64,000 bases of DNA from Ischnura elegans. Its lineage: Eukaryota; Arthropoda; Insecta; Odonata; Coenagrionidae. This document shows positions 47,501 through 56,027 of this stretch, one piece after another (position 1 is the stretch's first letter; the number at the start of each line of letters is the position of its first letter). The notes beneath the pieces are model-generated. The model was not told where the DNA came from. It saw nothing but the letters and a program-made list of their open reading frames with translations, and made no database searches. Where the stretch lies: contig NC_060251.1 of assembly GCF_921293095.1 (NCBI RefSeq), positions 61,211,585 to 61,275,584 of the forward strand. Reading direction: 5' to 3'. Position numbers and translations under genes: made by a program.

Positions 47501-50500
47501 GTGTGTGCAGAGGCATGAATTTTACTAATGATAGGAAAGGAGAATTAGCACAAAAAATACCTATGTATTTGCATCAAGTCATTGACTCTTGAATCAAGAG
47601 TAAAGATTTGAGTAAGCTGCTGCCCTTTCACTAAGGTTCCGATGCCATTTATGCTGCAGAATGTGTGAAACTTTGACTTGGGCCATTTTTTATTTTTTCT
47701 GTCATAGATTTTTTTTCAAGGTGATTGTGATAGGGATTTATATTTTTCATGGTAGCAAGTGGTTTACACTGTATTTTTTGTTATTTTACATGTACTGTTT
47801 GATGAGACTTTAGTCATCCTGCTGATGGAATCTGGAAGTGAAGGTGATTATTAAGTTCATCATTTTGTTTTGTGTTTCAGAGAAAGCAGCAGCAACTCTT
47901 GGTAATGATAAAGCACTTGTAGCTCGACTAGTAGAATGGTGTGCAACTGATGACCACCCAGGTGTTCAAGGAGAGGCAAACAGATTGATAGCTTGGCTTA
48001 TCAAAAATAGCAAGTAAGTATATATTATTTCCCTAATATTCTATAGTATAGATTAGTATCATGATTGTAATGTTAATGTATAGTTTGTATATTTCATGCA
48101 GAGAGGAGTGTTTATTAATTTTATTGCACTTAAAATTCTATCATAATGTATTGTACCTACCTACATTGTATGCTGCATTTGTACTCATTGTACCCACCTA
48201 TATTTATAGCTGCATTCTTCCTCTTGTTCTTCTTCTCTTCCTTCCTGTATACTGCCTATAAGTCAATACTGGTATATGTGTGATAGAGACTTCAACAGCT
48301 TTTCAACCCTGATGCCTTTAACAACACCTAACCTTGAAGGCCAAACCATATTGGATGATTTTACATGGCTCATATTGTTTGTTACGATGTTTTCAACTTG
48401 GGGATTTCCCTAGTCCATCCCAGCCTTTTTTTATCTGCTACCATCATGAATGTCTTTTGTTTAGCACATACCATGCAAACTGCCTGGCCTAAGCCTTTTG
48501 GAAGTATTTTAATTTACTATTGCTTACGCCAGTGTTGCTGTAGGCTCAATTGGAATGTGTAAGTAAGACTTTTCACCTAGTAAAATTTTTTACCACTTTA
48601 GAAGACTACATGGTAGTGCAATTATTGAGTGAACATTTAGGCAATTGAATCTAAAAGTTCACTTAGAATGTAATCAGCATTTCTTCCTGAGGCTGGTGTT
48701 ATTGTTTTAAAAATGCTTCCTTTTTATCGAAGACCACCTAAGTAATTTAGGTATAGCAATTTAATATTTATGTTGTAATCAGTGGTAATTTTGCTGTAGC
48801 ATTGTTGGTAGTGTTGCTTTCATGCTTTGACCTATAAAAATTCACTTATTTTCATTTCGTTATCTTTAAGTTACCTGTTCATTTGACTGCAAGTTTCCTC
48901 CGTATTTTATTTTTAGTGGATATTCTATGAAGAATGCCCGAGGTATTTCTCCATGAATTCCAGAAGAGATTATTTTGACGAATTTGTGATATTTTTTCTG
49001 TTACACTTTGGGAGTACAGGTAATTCATTTTATGAATTGTTGTTTTAAAGTTTTATACTTAGACATGCCCTTAGTATTTGCTATTTAATACTAGTCATAT
49101 ATTGTATATTTAATAGTTAACATGTTGCTTTATGTGTATAGTCGCAAACATATTCAATTGTAACCATTTTTGAAAACTTGACATTGATTTTCAGTTCCGT
49201 AAAATAACTTTCTGTTATACCGATGACAAACTTGAAACTTGAATTATTAACCCTTTCCCTACAAAGGTCGTGTTTCCAAGGCTTGAATTTTTCGACGCTA
49301 AATGCCGAAGGCCGTATTTTCGCAGCTTTGCGGTCAAGCATGCCAAGTGGGTCCCAAGTGCCATTAGGGTCCCTAGGCACGAGAGGTCTGACCCTTCTTT
49401 ATTGTCCGTGTGGGGATTATCTCGGCCCATTCCGGCACTTAGTGTCCCACTCAAGGAAGGTGCTCATGGTCACTTGTTTGGTTATAAGTTAGAATAACTA
49501 AAAATGTACATGTTGCATTTATTGAAAATCAATGCCAAGAATTACATTCTGGATGTTCTGCTGATCGGTTTCAAATTTTGAACGGAACTCTAGCATTCAT
49601 ATTAACAGAGTTCATCATCACCTAGAACAAATTTTGGAGACATTAAGGTTAGATGTTTAATTGTTACTTTTAAACCTTACTAGCAAATTTATAGGAGCGA
49701 TATTGTAATGATTTACATCTAAAGATATACGTTACTCTGTTAGCCACATTCTAAGTATCGATTGAAGAAATGCACTAATCTACATAAAAACAGGGAAAAA
49801 CCGAATATATCCGAAGTTAGAAGTCATTTGACGTGTCACCACCAATGAAAAGGTATAAACAAGTGAAGACTTATTGGCACAAAGTTTGTTGTCGTTGTTT
49901 TAAATCTTTTTATATGTGGAAATTATGACTTATTGTTAGATTAAGATAATCGATATTGGGTAACTTGTTAACAATGCTTATATAATGTGTGGTAGTAGTG
50001 CTCTGCCTACAGAAGCGAAAGAAACAGTATTAAAACATCGAAATACAGTTTGCATGTGATGGAGTTGTTGCTGGAATGAATTGCTGAAATTATCTTTGAG
50101 ATTGTATTTTCTATTTTTTTTAAATTGGTACCGGGTATTGCTATTTCTTCATGATTTGGTAATATAGTTGTCATTAAGTAAGTTCCATCTAAATGTTATC
50201 AATGGATGGTTATGCCATTGGCACCATTGCAGACGAAAATCACATACCATGGAATGTGAACGTAGGATTCAAAAGCAAATGTAAATGTTATATTAGAGGA
50301 ACAAGTAAGGAAATTATTATTAAAATATGGAGCTGGGAGTAATTAAAAGAAGTGTAATGACGAGGGAGTTAAGAAATCGTGATTGGATGAAATATATGTA
50401 AGTTGCGCATTCCAAGTGAGATAAAATAATTACATTCCAGCAAACATCATATTTATTTACAAATATATTCTTTTATCCTCAAGGGAATCAACAGCTGACG

Positions 50501-53500
50501 ATAAAATGAAATAAAGTTGCCTATTCCAAATGAGAGATAGTGATAACATATTCGCAGCAAACTTCATGTGTAATTATAAATATCTTTTTTTATGCCAAGG
50601 GAATCAACAACTGATTGTACTGTGAAATAAAGTTGCCTGTTCAGAGTGAGAGAATGTGATAACAATAAGGCAACCCTCATATTTAAACAAAAATATTTTA
50701 TTTTTATTTTGAGAGAATCGCCAAATGATGATTAAGTGAAATATAGTTGCCTATTCAGAGTGAGAGGAAGTCATAACATGGTGGCAAACCTCATGTTTAT
50801 AAACCAATATCTGATACGCATGTCTAGGTAACCAATTGTTGATGATGCAGTTGAATGTAGCGGCCTATTCAAAGGATGAGGAATATAAAACATTGTGGCA
50901 AACCTCATATTTACTCGTTGATGAGGGAAAACAAAATAAAATGTACAATGCGCATGTTGGAATTCATGAAACCCACTAGTCAGTGGCCATACTGATGCCT
51001 TTTTGGTGTCGGTACGGCTGCCAACGATCTCCCGTTTTCTTTTCGTTGCCGCACCGATCGAGTGCATACAGAATCGCACGACGTGTCGGTGTGATGTCCC
51101 ACCCGACGAATCGGTGCAGCATCGATCGGTTTGGAGGTACAGAATACAGCTCCCAAGCTGCATTCTCCAAGTGATGAAAAGCTTATTTTTTTTACTCTTA
51201 TTAAATTTAATATTGTTTTTGGAAAAAGTGCAAATGTTTTCCTTTTTTTTATCTAGGAGTGATTTTACTGGTGGCACTTCGGAGTGCACTCTGATGCAGC
51301 AGCTACTCATGCTGACCAGCACACCTCACAATAGACTAGAGAAGGGGATTTTGTCCCTTCATATTTATTTGAGCATTAATTTTCAACTGCTTCAAAATTT
51401 GTCCTATTTAATTATCTTGTTGTTACCTAGAATTAATCATGCTATGTTGTTCGTTTTGCACATGATTTATGATTGTTAAAGGTGTTTATCTTTTCATTTG
51501 TTTTGTAGGACTGAAAGTGTTATGAACACTATTTTGGATGCTGGGGGTCTACCATTTTTGGTTAACATGGTGACTGCAGAACATGCTGTGATGCAGAATG
51601 AGGCTCTTCTGGCTCTCACCTTGCTCACGGCCACACTGGTGTCAAAGCAATCTGTTGCTGATGGCCTTTTGAAAGCAGATATAGGCAACAGAATTGAGTC
51701 ACTTTTGACCAATGGCAGGAAAAAGAAAGATGATGCAAAGGATACCAGCATTCCAGAAGAAGTGAAAAGAGATGAAATGAAAGTATTGCAGACTGAGGTT
51801 ATTTTAAATGCCCTCACTCTAATTGGAGAGCTTATCAAATCAGGTAAATAATCTGGCTTTTTGAAATTGACTGAAAATGTTAAATATTTTCACCTCCATC
51901 CTAATTTCAAACTGCATTTAGTGGGTGTAAATGATGGCATCATCTGAGCCTTAGAGTGTAGAGTACAACAGAGATGGTATGAATTATTCTGGGAGAAACC
52001 AGGATGAAAACTTTCCGCTAAATTGAGTGTCTGTGGAAATCCACTTTTAACTGACAGTTTTGTTCAGTAGTTAACTATTTAGTGTTAAAGTTTAATTATC
52101 TTGAACAGGTTAATAATGTTACTCCATCATTATCACAAAAGTAATCTCCAATGGCAAATGAAAATAAGAATTGGTGTGTGTAATTATCCGTAGTTGCTTG
52201 ATAATATCACTAGCCGTTAACTTATAGGAAATTGTTCCATAGTATTACTCTCATTTGTGTTTCTGTATGGTATTTCCTGTTGTCCAATGTTTATTTACTA
52301 TTTCGGGGTACAATGGCACGAACATCTTCTGGAAGTCTGCTTCTTGTCATAGGAAGCTTTATACGTTGCCTTCATGTAAATGCATACTTTTATATGTAGA
52401 CCAGTGAAGGTTATAGTATTGAATATATAGTTTATGTTAAATCAAGTGATGGCATTTAATTTAACATTCAGTATATACTCAATGTTATATAGTGAATATT
52501 AAAATTACGTCTTCCATTTATTCTTTTAAATTTTGGAGGCCCATTCATGACCAGATGATATTCATTTCTTCGCTCCTACTTTATAATTTACCACTGTGGT
52601 AAGTCTGATAATACGAAAATGTACCACATCATCCATCTTATCAACAATATCCATATTTCTCATTTATTCCATTGTTTATGAAAAAAGAATTGTATATAGA
52701 CAGCTTTTGGCCTATTACACCATTGGAAAACCATGGCCACTCAATATGGCCGGGGGTTACACCCACTCAGCTTATCCCTCACTAGTGAATAGCGGAACTG
52801 TGATTTTCGGATCACTTCGTTACCTGTGACTACTACTCATCAGTAACGGTGATTCTTAACTGTGATTGCGATCACCGAGGTGAATCACTCTTAAAAGTCA
52901 TCGGTGATTTGTGGCGCTGCTATTCCTGCTACTTTGTCCAATTCCAAGGAATGAGCTCTCCTCAATAGGAACAAATAAACTTATAGAAAATTGTAAAATT
53001 AGGCAAAATATTTTTTTTTGAGGGAATAGTTATAATTCCGAGATTATATTACAATAATTAAGTAAATTTGATGTGGTAAAAGAATTGATAAGGGGCAATC
53101 ATTTTTTATACATATTTATAATTAAACCATCATAATTCAAAGCTTTAGCTGTATATTTCGCACAGAATATCTTATTTATCATAAAAGATGAATAAGACAT
53201 CCTTATTTTACTGTTGGTAGCATCATGGTAGCTGCCGAAGCTAACTTCACCGTATTCACAGTCGCAGTGATTTCGAGTATTTGGTGATTTAGTCACCGGC
53301 AGTGATTGGCTACTTCTCTTCAATCACAGGTGGCGATATATCGCATATCACATGGTAGCAGCCAGAGCTATCTTCACCGAATCCAGTGATTGAATCACTG
53401 ATCACAGTGATTTCGAATATTGAATCACCGACAGTGACTGCTATTTTTCAGTAACGGTGATTCAATCACAGTTGGCGATATATCGCTCATCACTATCCCT

Positions 53501-54408
53501 CACTTAAAGCTGAGCATAGGCAGTGTCATCTCTAGTGTTTTAATAATGCTCTGGTCCTGTTGATGGGTATCCCTTGGGTAATGGTGTCAGTTTTCTTTTA
53601 CCTTCAAAGAAATCTTGCTTTTGTTTTTATTCTCACTTTCCATTTCATCAACCATTACTTCAATACCTTAAATTTTGTTAACTTGAAAGTTCAATAATCG
53701 GAGGAGCATTATATTGCCAATTTAGTCTTCTCAAAGAGGAGAAGTGACGTACTGAGTTGCTAATAAACACCGAGGTTGAAATTTGCCTTGAAAAAATATT
53801 TCGCTTATCTGGGATTCGAGCCCCGATCTTTTGAATACACGTCAGGTATTCTACCCAGTCACACCACCAAGCCATTTTCTTGGGAGTGTATCTCAAACAG
53901 GGTTTTTAAGGCCAATCATTTTTGGTTTTTACCAAAACAGCCATTTTTAGTATATCTTAGATATCATAAGCGATTGATTTTTGAAAATAATTTTAACTTG
54001 GGCAGTGGTAGTACTGGATAGTATTATCAGATGTAAAACAAATTTTGTATCTGAGATCATGTTAACAGTCCTCGACTTTTTGCTTGGGGTAAATTTGACC
54101 CTGATAAAATGTCATTCGTGACTCACCCTATTCTGTGCCAAAACTATTGACTAAATTAGGGAACATGATTGTTCATTTTTAATCTTAGGGTTATGGTGAA
54201 CCAAACATGTTCATTACCAAACTAAGTTTGCGTTACCAGTGACTTATGTTTTTATCCTAGTGGTAATCATAAATTTGTCTTTTATTTTTCAGATGAACTG
54301 AAGGAGCACATTAAAAAAAGTGGAATAAAACAGGTGTTAAATTCTCTTACCGAAGAACGTTTGAAGAAACAAGCTCAACAGCTGACCAAGCTTCTTGATT
54401 CTGGCTGA
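23586..54408 (+). CDS. vimar: Rap1 GTPase-GDP dissociation stimulator 1 (SmgGDS / vimar), 13 exons, 659 aa
   Basis: Armadillo-repeat protein that in animals binds small GTPases with polybasic tails (Rap1, RhoA) and affects their prenylation, trafficking and nucleotide exchange; Drosophila vimar also affects mitochondrial shape through Miro. Exons: 23586-23592, 23798-23908, 29802-30083, 30308-30522, 30613-30724, 34860-34982, 35246-35395, 42210-42341, 46423-46543, 46753-46895, 47881-48013, 51509-51843 and 54293-54408. All have GT/AG borders, phases agree, and the sum is 1980 nt. Recognised by blocks shared with human RAP1GDS1: start MADEL, AKAIAEVAK, RALGNICYE, GDESMNHLYE, GVLAMGNFAR, LLSALRNLAIP, FPVVFKLLGTLRM, LVEWC and MQNEALLAL. 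At 659 aa it is slightly longer than human (about 607); the excess includes a Lys/Asp-rich insert in exon 12 (about residues 580-600). Exon 1 codes only two residues and one base. Introns 2 (5.9 kb) and 7 (6.8 kb) are TE-rich. Confidence 0.95.
25040..26350 (+). mobile_element. diverged, truncated relative of the 4.67-kb transposon (vimar intron 2)
   Basis: Starts GGGTCATTCCATGTCAGTTC at 25040, matching the right terminus of the 16288-20956 element reversed, including the CACCCACCGACTCGG block. From about 25905 a plus frame gives SDMDVLVGLLKEKL and PTSWSRKK, then a one-base shift near 26090 and FNVSEYTIRQARELIR, DPRRGK and FYQNDEYSRLMPGMKD. These match the same segments of the first copy. N-terminal and catalytic parts are missing and no right terminus was found, so the end is approximate. 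The inner left arm differs, so it is a different subfamily. Confidence 0.75.
27200..27358 (-). mobile_element. tRNA-derived SINE, copy 1
   Basis: Read on the minus strand: GTGGCTAGGGTGTTGGC (A-box-like), then GGTCCGAGGTCAAG (weak B box), then CTGCTTGCATGCTTAGTGGA. The same order occurs in the copy at 59325-59500. vimar intron 2. Confidence 0.6.
27691..27978. mobile_element. hAT-type MITE, 288 bp
   Basis: Left end CAGTGGGGTAGCCAGG, right end CGCTATGCCACTG, G-rich/C-rich inner flanks (GGGGGG and CCCCCCGG). Flanks GTTGATGG and GTCAGTGG agree at 5 of 8. vimar intron 2. Confidence 0.6.
28253..29060 (+). repeat. diverged ~400-bp tandem duplication, function unknown
   Basis: Unit A (28253-28640) and unit B (28668-29060) share ordered blocks: TTTAAGCA, TGATGC(G/A)CAA, GTTACTTGCCT, TTGTGGATG, TGATTGTGCC, CTATGACTCC/CTACAACTGC, CACAGCGAT, TTTTGCAAT. 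In each, one frame reads similarly (VVDGLIVPD and IVDDLIVPD). It is not in phase with vimar exon 2, so I do not call it an exon. vimar intron 2. Confidence 0.6.
32140..32815. mobile_element. MITE with AATAGGGT ends, copy 2 (CpG-decayed)
   Basis: Left end AATAGGGTGGTTTCCT; right end AGGAAACTACTATATT, slightly decayed. Aligns with 6417-7074 from end to end. Many CpG sites of copy 1 are TpG or CpA here. vimar intron 5. Confidence 0.8.
33258..33830. mobile_element. MITE-like repeat with CCGTGAATTT motifs
   Basis: Rough inverted ends GATCCCACTCAACC and GAGTGGGAACC. Near both ends the words CCGTGAATTT and AAAACCTGG recur. Non-coding, about 570 bp, vimar intron 5. Exact limits unsure. Confidence 0.45.
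36945..40356 (+). mobile_element. full-length RTE-type LINE retrotransposon in vimar intron 7
   Basis: A 3412-bp non-LTR element flanked by a perfect 11-bp target duplication, ATAACAAACAA, at 36934-36944 and 40357-40367. It has no poly(A); it ends in a short ATGATGATG run, as RTE-clade elements do. One ORF fills most of it. Orientation is the same as vimar. Intact ends, an intact ORF and a perfect duplication together indicate a young insertion. Confidence 0.93.
37105..40335 (+). CDS. RTE-type LINE endonuclease-reverse transcriptase, intact ORF of 1076 aa
   Basis: Replication protein of the LINE: nicks target DNA and reverse-transcribes the element RNA at the nick. Residues 1-132 precede any known domain; the functional start may be Met133. 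Residues 133-375 are an APE-type endonuclease with TWNVRSL (N140), SEMKW (E169), GDWNAVVG (D273, N275), the IDYI block and SDHN (D366, H367). Residues about 590-870 are the reverse transcriptase: FVDLEKAFDNVDW (D729), RQGCTLSP, and FADD (D828, D829). The C-terminus has GHILRHDGL and GKGRPR blocks, typical of the RTE proteins often mislabelled 'craniofacial development protein 2-like'. No stop or frameshift is present, so activity is plausible. Not a vimar exon. Confidence 0.95.
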   Translation: MGKVVHLKDTKTCEDTVTWRLGAANNYASHHPGERAAALLHMCEGGDHTGWYSDTHSTTGVVTFTLTAVVLRCGRQGETTTLSSRGVTATPLNLFNDMMEFSRVKYSGGKLVPHSDLRAGTTREGTSVKRDRMLRIGTWNVRSLRTCGKLENLKVEMRRMNLDVLGISEMKWPQEGDFWSGSYRMIHTGSLNGNAGVGIMLRKSAGMRIKSYLQFNERIVMVKIDTKPVATVVVQVYMPTSDYEDEEVEDVYQDIAEVIKQVRGEENLIILGDWNAVVGEGQDGIITGKYGLGNRNERGERLLEFCTEHRLVVANTLFKNPLRRRYTWKMPGDRRRFQIDYILVKQRFRNQVKDCKSYPGADIDSDHNLVMMKCHLKFKKLKKAVKNIWQVEKLREVQHQLAFKEAVENKIGEDPTNKPMEESWKTIRSGLQAAAEEVLGKRRVVMKKPWITQEVLDLIEERRKYKAAKTEEGQNRYKRIRNEICRKARKARETWMKSICEDVQNNLKHGKVEAAYRIVRNHFKERGVRCNTLRDKNGELLIENEEKGKRWKEYLEDLYKGSRLRTNAIENEREVDADDMGAPILRSEFDAAVRDLRINKASGIDDIPAELIKNSGEKTLSQLYKIISEMYTTGEIPKDFERNIIIPIPKKKRAEKCEDFRTISLTTHASKILTRIIYRRIERKAEEYLDEDQFGFRKNKGTREAILALRLLIEKRMEKNKPTFVAFVDLEKAFDNVDWSTMLGILKEIGVLYNDRRIIHSLYKNQIAVIKSGPSCEEARIKKGVRQGCTLSPVIFNVYIEKAIKEIKEKALGVNIHGEKISMLRFADDIAVIAETEKDLKNVLVNMGRVMSRYQLKISTKKTKILVCSRREEVKTNIKIGRQKLIEVDEFCYLGSKITSDGRSKKEIISRIAQAKRAFHQKRDLLTAGNLNMDVKKQFIRTYIWSMLLYGSEAWTMTAAEKARIEAFEMWCYRRMMKIKWIDRVSNEEVLRRVGEKRSLMKTLIRRRNNLIGHILRHDGLMKTIVEGQTEGKNGKGRPRTKYMEQVKRDVKEKKYVGVKRLADRRTEWRAASNQS
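40950..42090 (+). mobile_element. decayed RTE-type LINE copy (3' part)
   Basis: Broken reading frames still match the intact LINE at 36945-40356. Near 41280-41360 one frame gives FTVFMDLKKAF, equal to its FVAFVDLEKAF catalytic block, preceded by a GTREAI-like GARNAI. Near 41800 RNEEVMQRVAE matches SNEEVLRRVGE, and near 41935 EIVKGYRARGK matches TIVEGQTEGKNGK. The copy ends in TGATTATGATGATG at about 42086, an RTE-type tail. Stops and frameshifts are abundant. The 5' limit is uncertain. Confidence 0.65.
42652..43082 (-). mobile_element. LINE-like 3' end with CCHC-type coding relic
   Basis: On the minus strand the end is AATAAATTTATTATT followed by an (ATT)n run (42655-42672 on the plus strand), a LINE-type tail. 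Upstream, 43080-42930, a frame encodes CNICTQKIRNKEHYYTNSCH, then FIVVPGEYKIY and stop: a C-x2-C-x10-H-x5-C motif. I do not recognise the clade. A MITE cuts it at 43083. Confidence 0.45.
43083..43345. mobile_element. possible hAT-type MITE interrupting a LINE-like relic
   Basis: CAGTAGCGTAGTGTAG on the left and GGTTACACCACTA on the right form rough inverted ends around C/G-rich runs. It starts exactly where the minus-strand coding relic at 42895-43080 stops, which supports an insertion. No clean duplication was found. Confidence 0.35.
43413..44108. mobile_element. pogo/Tigger-like MITE, copy 2
   Basis: Ends CAGTAAAACCTCT and AGAGGTTTTACTG with TA on both sides. Same orientation and order as copy 1 at 2690-3373, with scattered substitutions and small indels. 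696 bp, vimar intron 8. Confidence 0.9.
44361..44621. mobile_element. hAT-type MITE, 261 bp
   Basis: CAGTGGCGGATACAG on the left and GTGTCCGCCACTG on the right, flanked by ATCTCTGC (44353-44360) and GTCTCTGC (44622-44629), 7 of 8 identical. vimar intron 8, non-coding. Confidence 0.8.
44630..46422 (+). other. vimar: 3' part of vimar intron 8
   Basis: About 1.8 kb of AT-rich sequence after the hAT MITE. No frame, repeat border or RNA structure that I can support. Confidence 0.5.
47083..47221. mobile_element. inverted pair of Penelope-like hammerhead-type segments
   Basis: Arms 47083-47132 and 47168-47221 are inverted copies (TAAGACATTGCAATATTTCC versus its complement), about 35 bp apart. Each arm carries GACGAAACG(C/T)GT followed by CATAAT and (reversed) CTCAG..GAAATATTGCAATG. 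The minus-strand reading TTGATAATG ... GACGAAACGCG resembles the decayed hammerhead core (CTGATGA ... GAAAC) of Penelope-like elements. vimar intron 10; no coding sequence. Confidence 0.5.
48014..50389 (+). other. vimar: 5' part of vimar intron 11
   Basis: Mostly AT-rich unassigned sequence. Only the CpG-richer piece near 49247-49490, listed separately, stands out. Confidence 0.5.
49247..49490. mobile_element. possible piggyBac-type end (TTAACCCTTTCCCT)
   Basis: TTAACCCTTTCCCTAC resembles piggyBac-family termini and is followed by CpG-richer sequence unlike its AT-rich surroundings. No matching right end was found. Confidence 0.25.
50390..50927 (+). repeat. ~116-bp minisatellite, about 4.6 diverged copies
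   Basis: Units begin at 50390, 50509, 50625, 50739 and 50854, spacing 114-119 bp. Each starts AAATAxAGTTGCCTATTC, continues with GTGAGAG and GGCAAACxTCAT, and ends in an AATCAAC/TGATGAT part. The last unit is truncated. vimar intron 11, non-coding. Confidence 0.85.
50950..51180. other. CpG-rich island-like segment in vimar intron 11
   Basis: Unusually rich in CpG (CGATCG, GCACGACG, CCGACGAATCG) against AT-rich flanks. Frames are open on both strands here (minus frame to 183 codons) but no domain is recognised. Possibly a piece of a mobile element or captured sequence. Confidence 0.4.
52783..53495. mobile_element. hAT-type MITE, 713 bp, TSD TCCCTCAC
   Basis: Flanked by perfect 8-bp duplications TCCCTCAC at 52775-52782 and 53496-53503. 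The left end reads TAGTGAATAGCGG and the right end, reversed, TAGTGATGAGCGATATATCG. The interior is built from repeated GTGATT/AATCAC words. The right ~270 bp hold two diverged tandem copies of the terminal unit (about 53221-53345 and 53346-53495), each ending in GGCGATATATCGC. Located in vimar intron 12; non-coding. Confidence 0.85.
53797..53890 (-). mobile_element. tRNA-like SINE head
   Basis: Minus-strand GGTGGTGTGACTGGGTAGAA followed about 30 nt later by GGGCTCGAATCCCAG, a good B box. No cloverleaf closes cleanly, so this is a SINE head, not a tRNA gene. vimar intron 12. Confidence 0.55.
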
Positions 54409-55066
54409 GATTAAATATTTCCTTTCATTTGTTATTTTTGATTGGTTGAATTAACTGCATTTAATTTGCAATATTGATATTTCTGCAAGGTTGATTTATG
54501 TGCAAATCACTAATTTATTCATTGAATCTCTCTTTGAATTTTGCTAGTCATAACCATCACTGGCTTTTGTTTTAAAGTTAATGCAATGCAATTTAATTAA
54601 TTATTAACATTAAAGTTTTGCATTGAGCATTTATGAAAGTCATATTAACTTTCAACACTCAGTTTAAGTTTTTAGGCAGCTTTACATGTGATACCTATCT
54701 AAAAAAATCCATATCTTGAAATTAGTTAATGTAGTAGTGATCCCCTTGGGTTAATAACCCTTGGTGTTCAATTATTGATGACTTAATCTACCATGTACGT
54801 ACCATTATGTATTGTTATTCCAGTTCTTCCATGCGTTTGTAATAATATGGAGAGTTAAGGGGCTTTGAAGTGTTATCTTTGGAAATTTTGTGGAAATGTA
54901 TTGCTATTAGATTGCACATATTGAAAGTACTAATTTAATAATTGTTGAATATTTAATACATTCCTGATTTAGAAGTTCCTGTATCAATACCATTGTTCCT
55001 AATTGTATTGGTGTTACTATTGTGTAAAGCTTCTCATAAGTGTTTCATGTCGTTTGACCACCTTTC

Positions 55067-55072
55067 AATAAA
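55067..55072 (+). terminator. vimar: polyadenylation signal of vimar
   Basis: AATAAA about 660 nt after the TGA, followed within 30 nt by a T/GT-rich stretch, as expected for a cleavage site. The interval 54409-55066 is read as 3'UTR. Confidence 0.6.
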
Positions 55073-56027
55073 TCGTTCTTCTTTAATGATGTGTTATCAT
55101 TTGGATCTTTGTACCATTAGTCTCGGAAATGAGAGTGCGATGATAACACCCCTTTGAAGTTACCTCTCAATCAAGGCTAACCCACGATCCTCTACCGGGT
55201 CCCGCGCACTGAATTGTGGGAGTGCCACGTATCGATAATTTCAGGCGAATGTTGCCACAGTAAGATGTGTTGCGTTACATTCATATTTGAATCATCACCT
55301 GTCATCCTGGAATAACACTTGACCATCAAAATGATCTTAAGTTGATAGGTGAGTAAATATTCAACCATTCGTGGAACGGTGATGATGACCATAATATTTT
55401 ATTGATCTCTTTTACCATTCATAACGTATTGTTTAATCAATTTATGCAGAAATATGTTGGTTAAATTGAAATATGGTCCCGAAAAATGCCATTAATTCAA
55501 TCAATGGTGAAAAGGAAGTGGTCTGTAACACGTTACGCTCGTGTCAGTTGACTGTCAGTTGTTTACAGTCAGTACATTTTTGCTCGAGGTGTCTTTTCCC
55601 GTGTTTATATTTCGTGGTAACTTGTGATATTTTGGTTCGTTTTTTCCCTCGAATTGTACTTGTATACATAAAGCAGTGCCTTGGCTATGTTAAAGTGTTG
55701 ATTTTTGCCATCATGTGTCTCATTTAATGAAGAAAATAGGTCACTGATTTGTGAACCTGTTACGACTGGGATTCACGATCGTGTAAATAATTCTTCTTAA
55801 ACCTTTTTGCTTTCCCTTTTAATATTTTATCTTTGAGGTATTTAAATGGACATATCATCTGATAATTCTAATCCACTTTTCGAGAAATTAACGCAGTATG
55901 TAGTGCAGTTCAGGAATTATAACAAAGGTAATTTTCAACTTTCAGATAAGAAAGTCAGCTGAGTCATTCAATTTCGGTACTGTGATCTATAAGGGTAATA
56001 CAGGTTGGCCAGTTTTATTAATGAGAA
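55073..56027 (+). promoter_or_regulatory. vimar / Sec24-like intergenic region
   Basis: About 950 bp separate the vimar poly(A) signal from the next start codon. The upstream gene's downstream tail and the next gene's promoter and leader must lie here. A possible 5'UTR splice is suggested by AAAGGTAATT near 55928 and an AG before 56003. No clear core-promoter motif was identified. Confidence 0.4.

Noticed and set aside
50390-50927. Possible CRISPR-like array
   Set aside because: The repeat fills the whole unit with no unique spacers, and this is an animal intron.
50771-51322. 183-codon minus-strand open frame
   Set aside because: Runs through minisatellite units and the CpG-rich segment, has no domain and no splice or codon-use support; openness is explained by composition.
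53797-53890. tRNA gene
   Set aside because: A and B boxes are present but the cloverleaf does not close; fits a SINE head.
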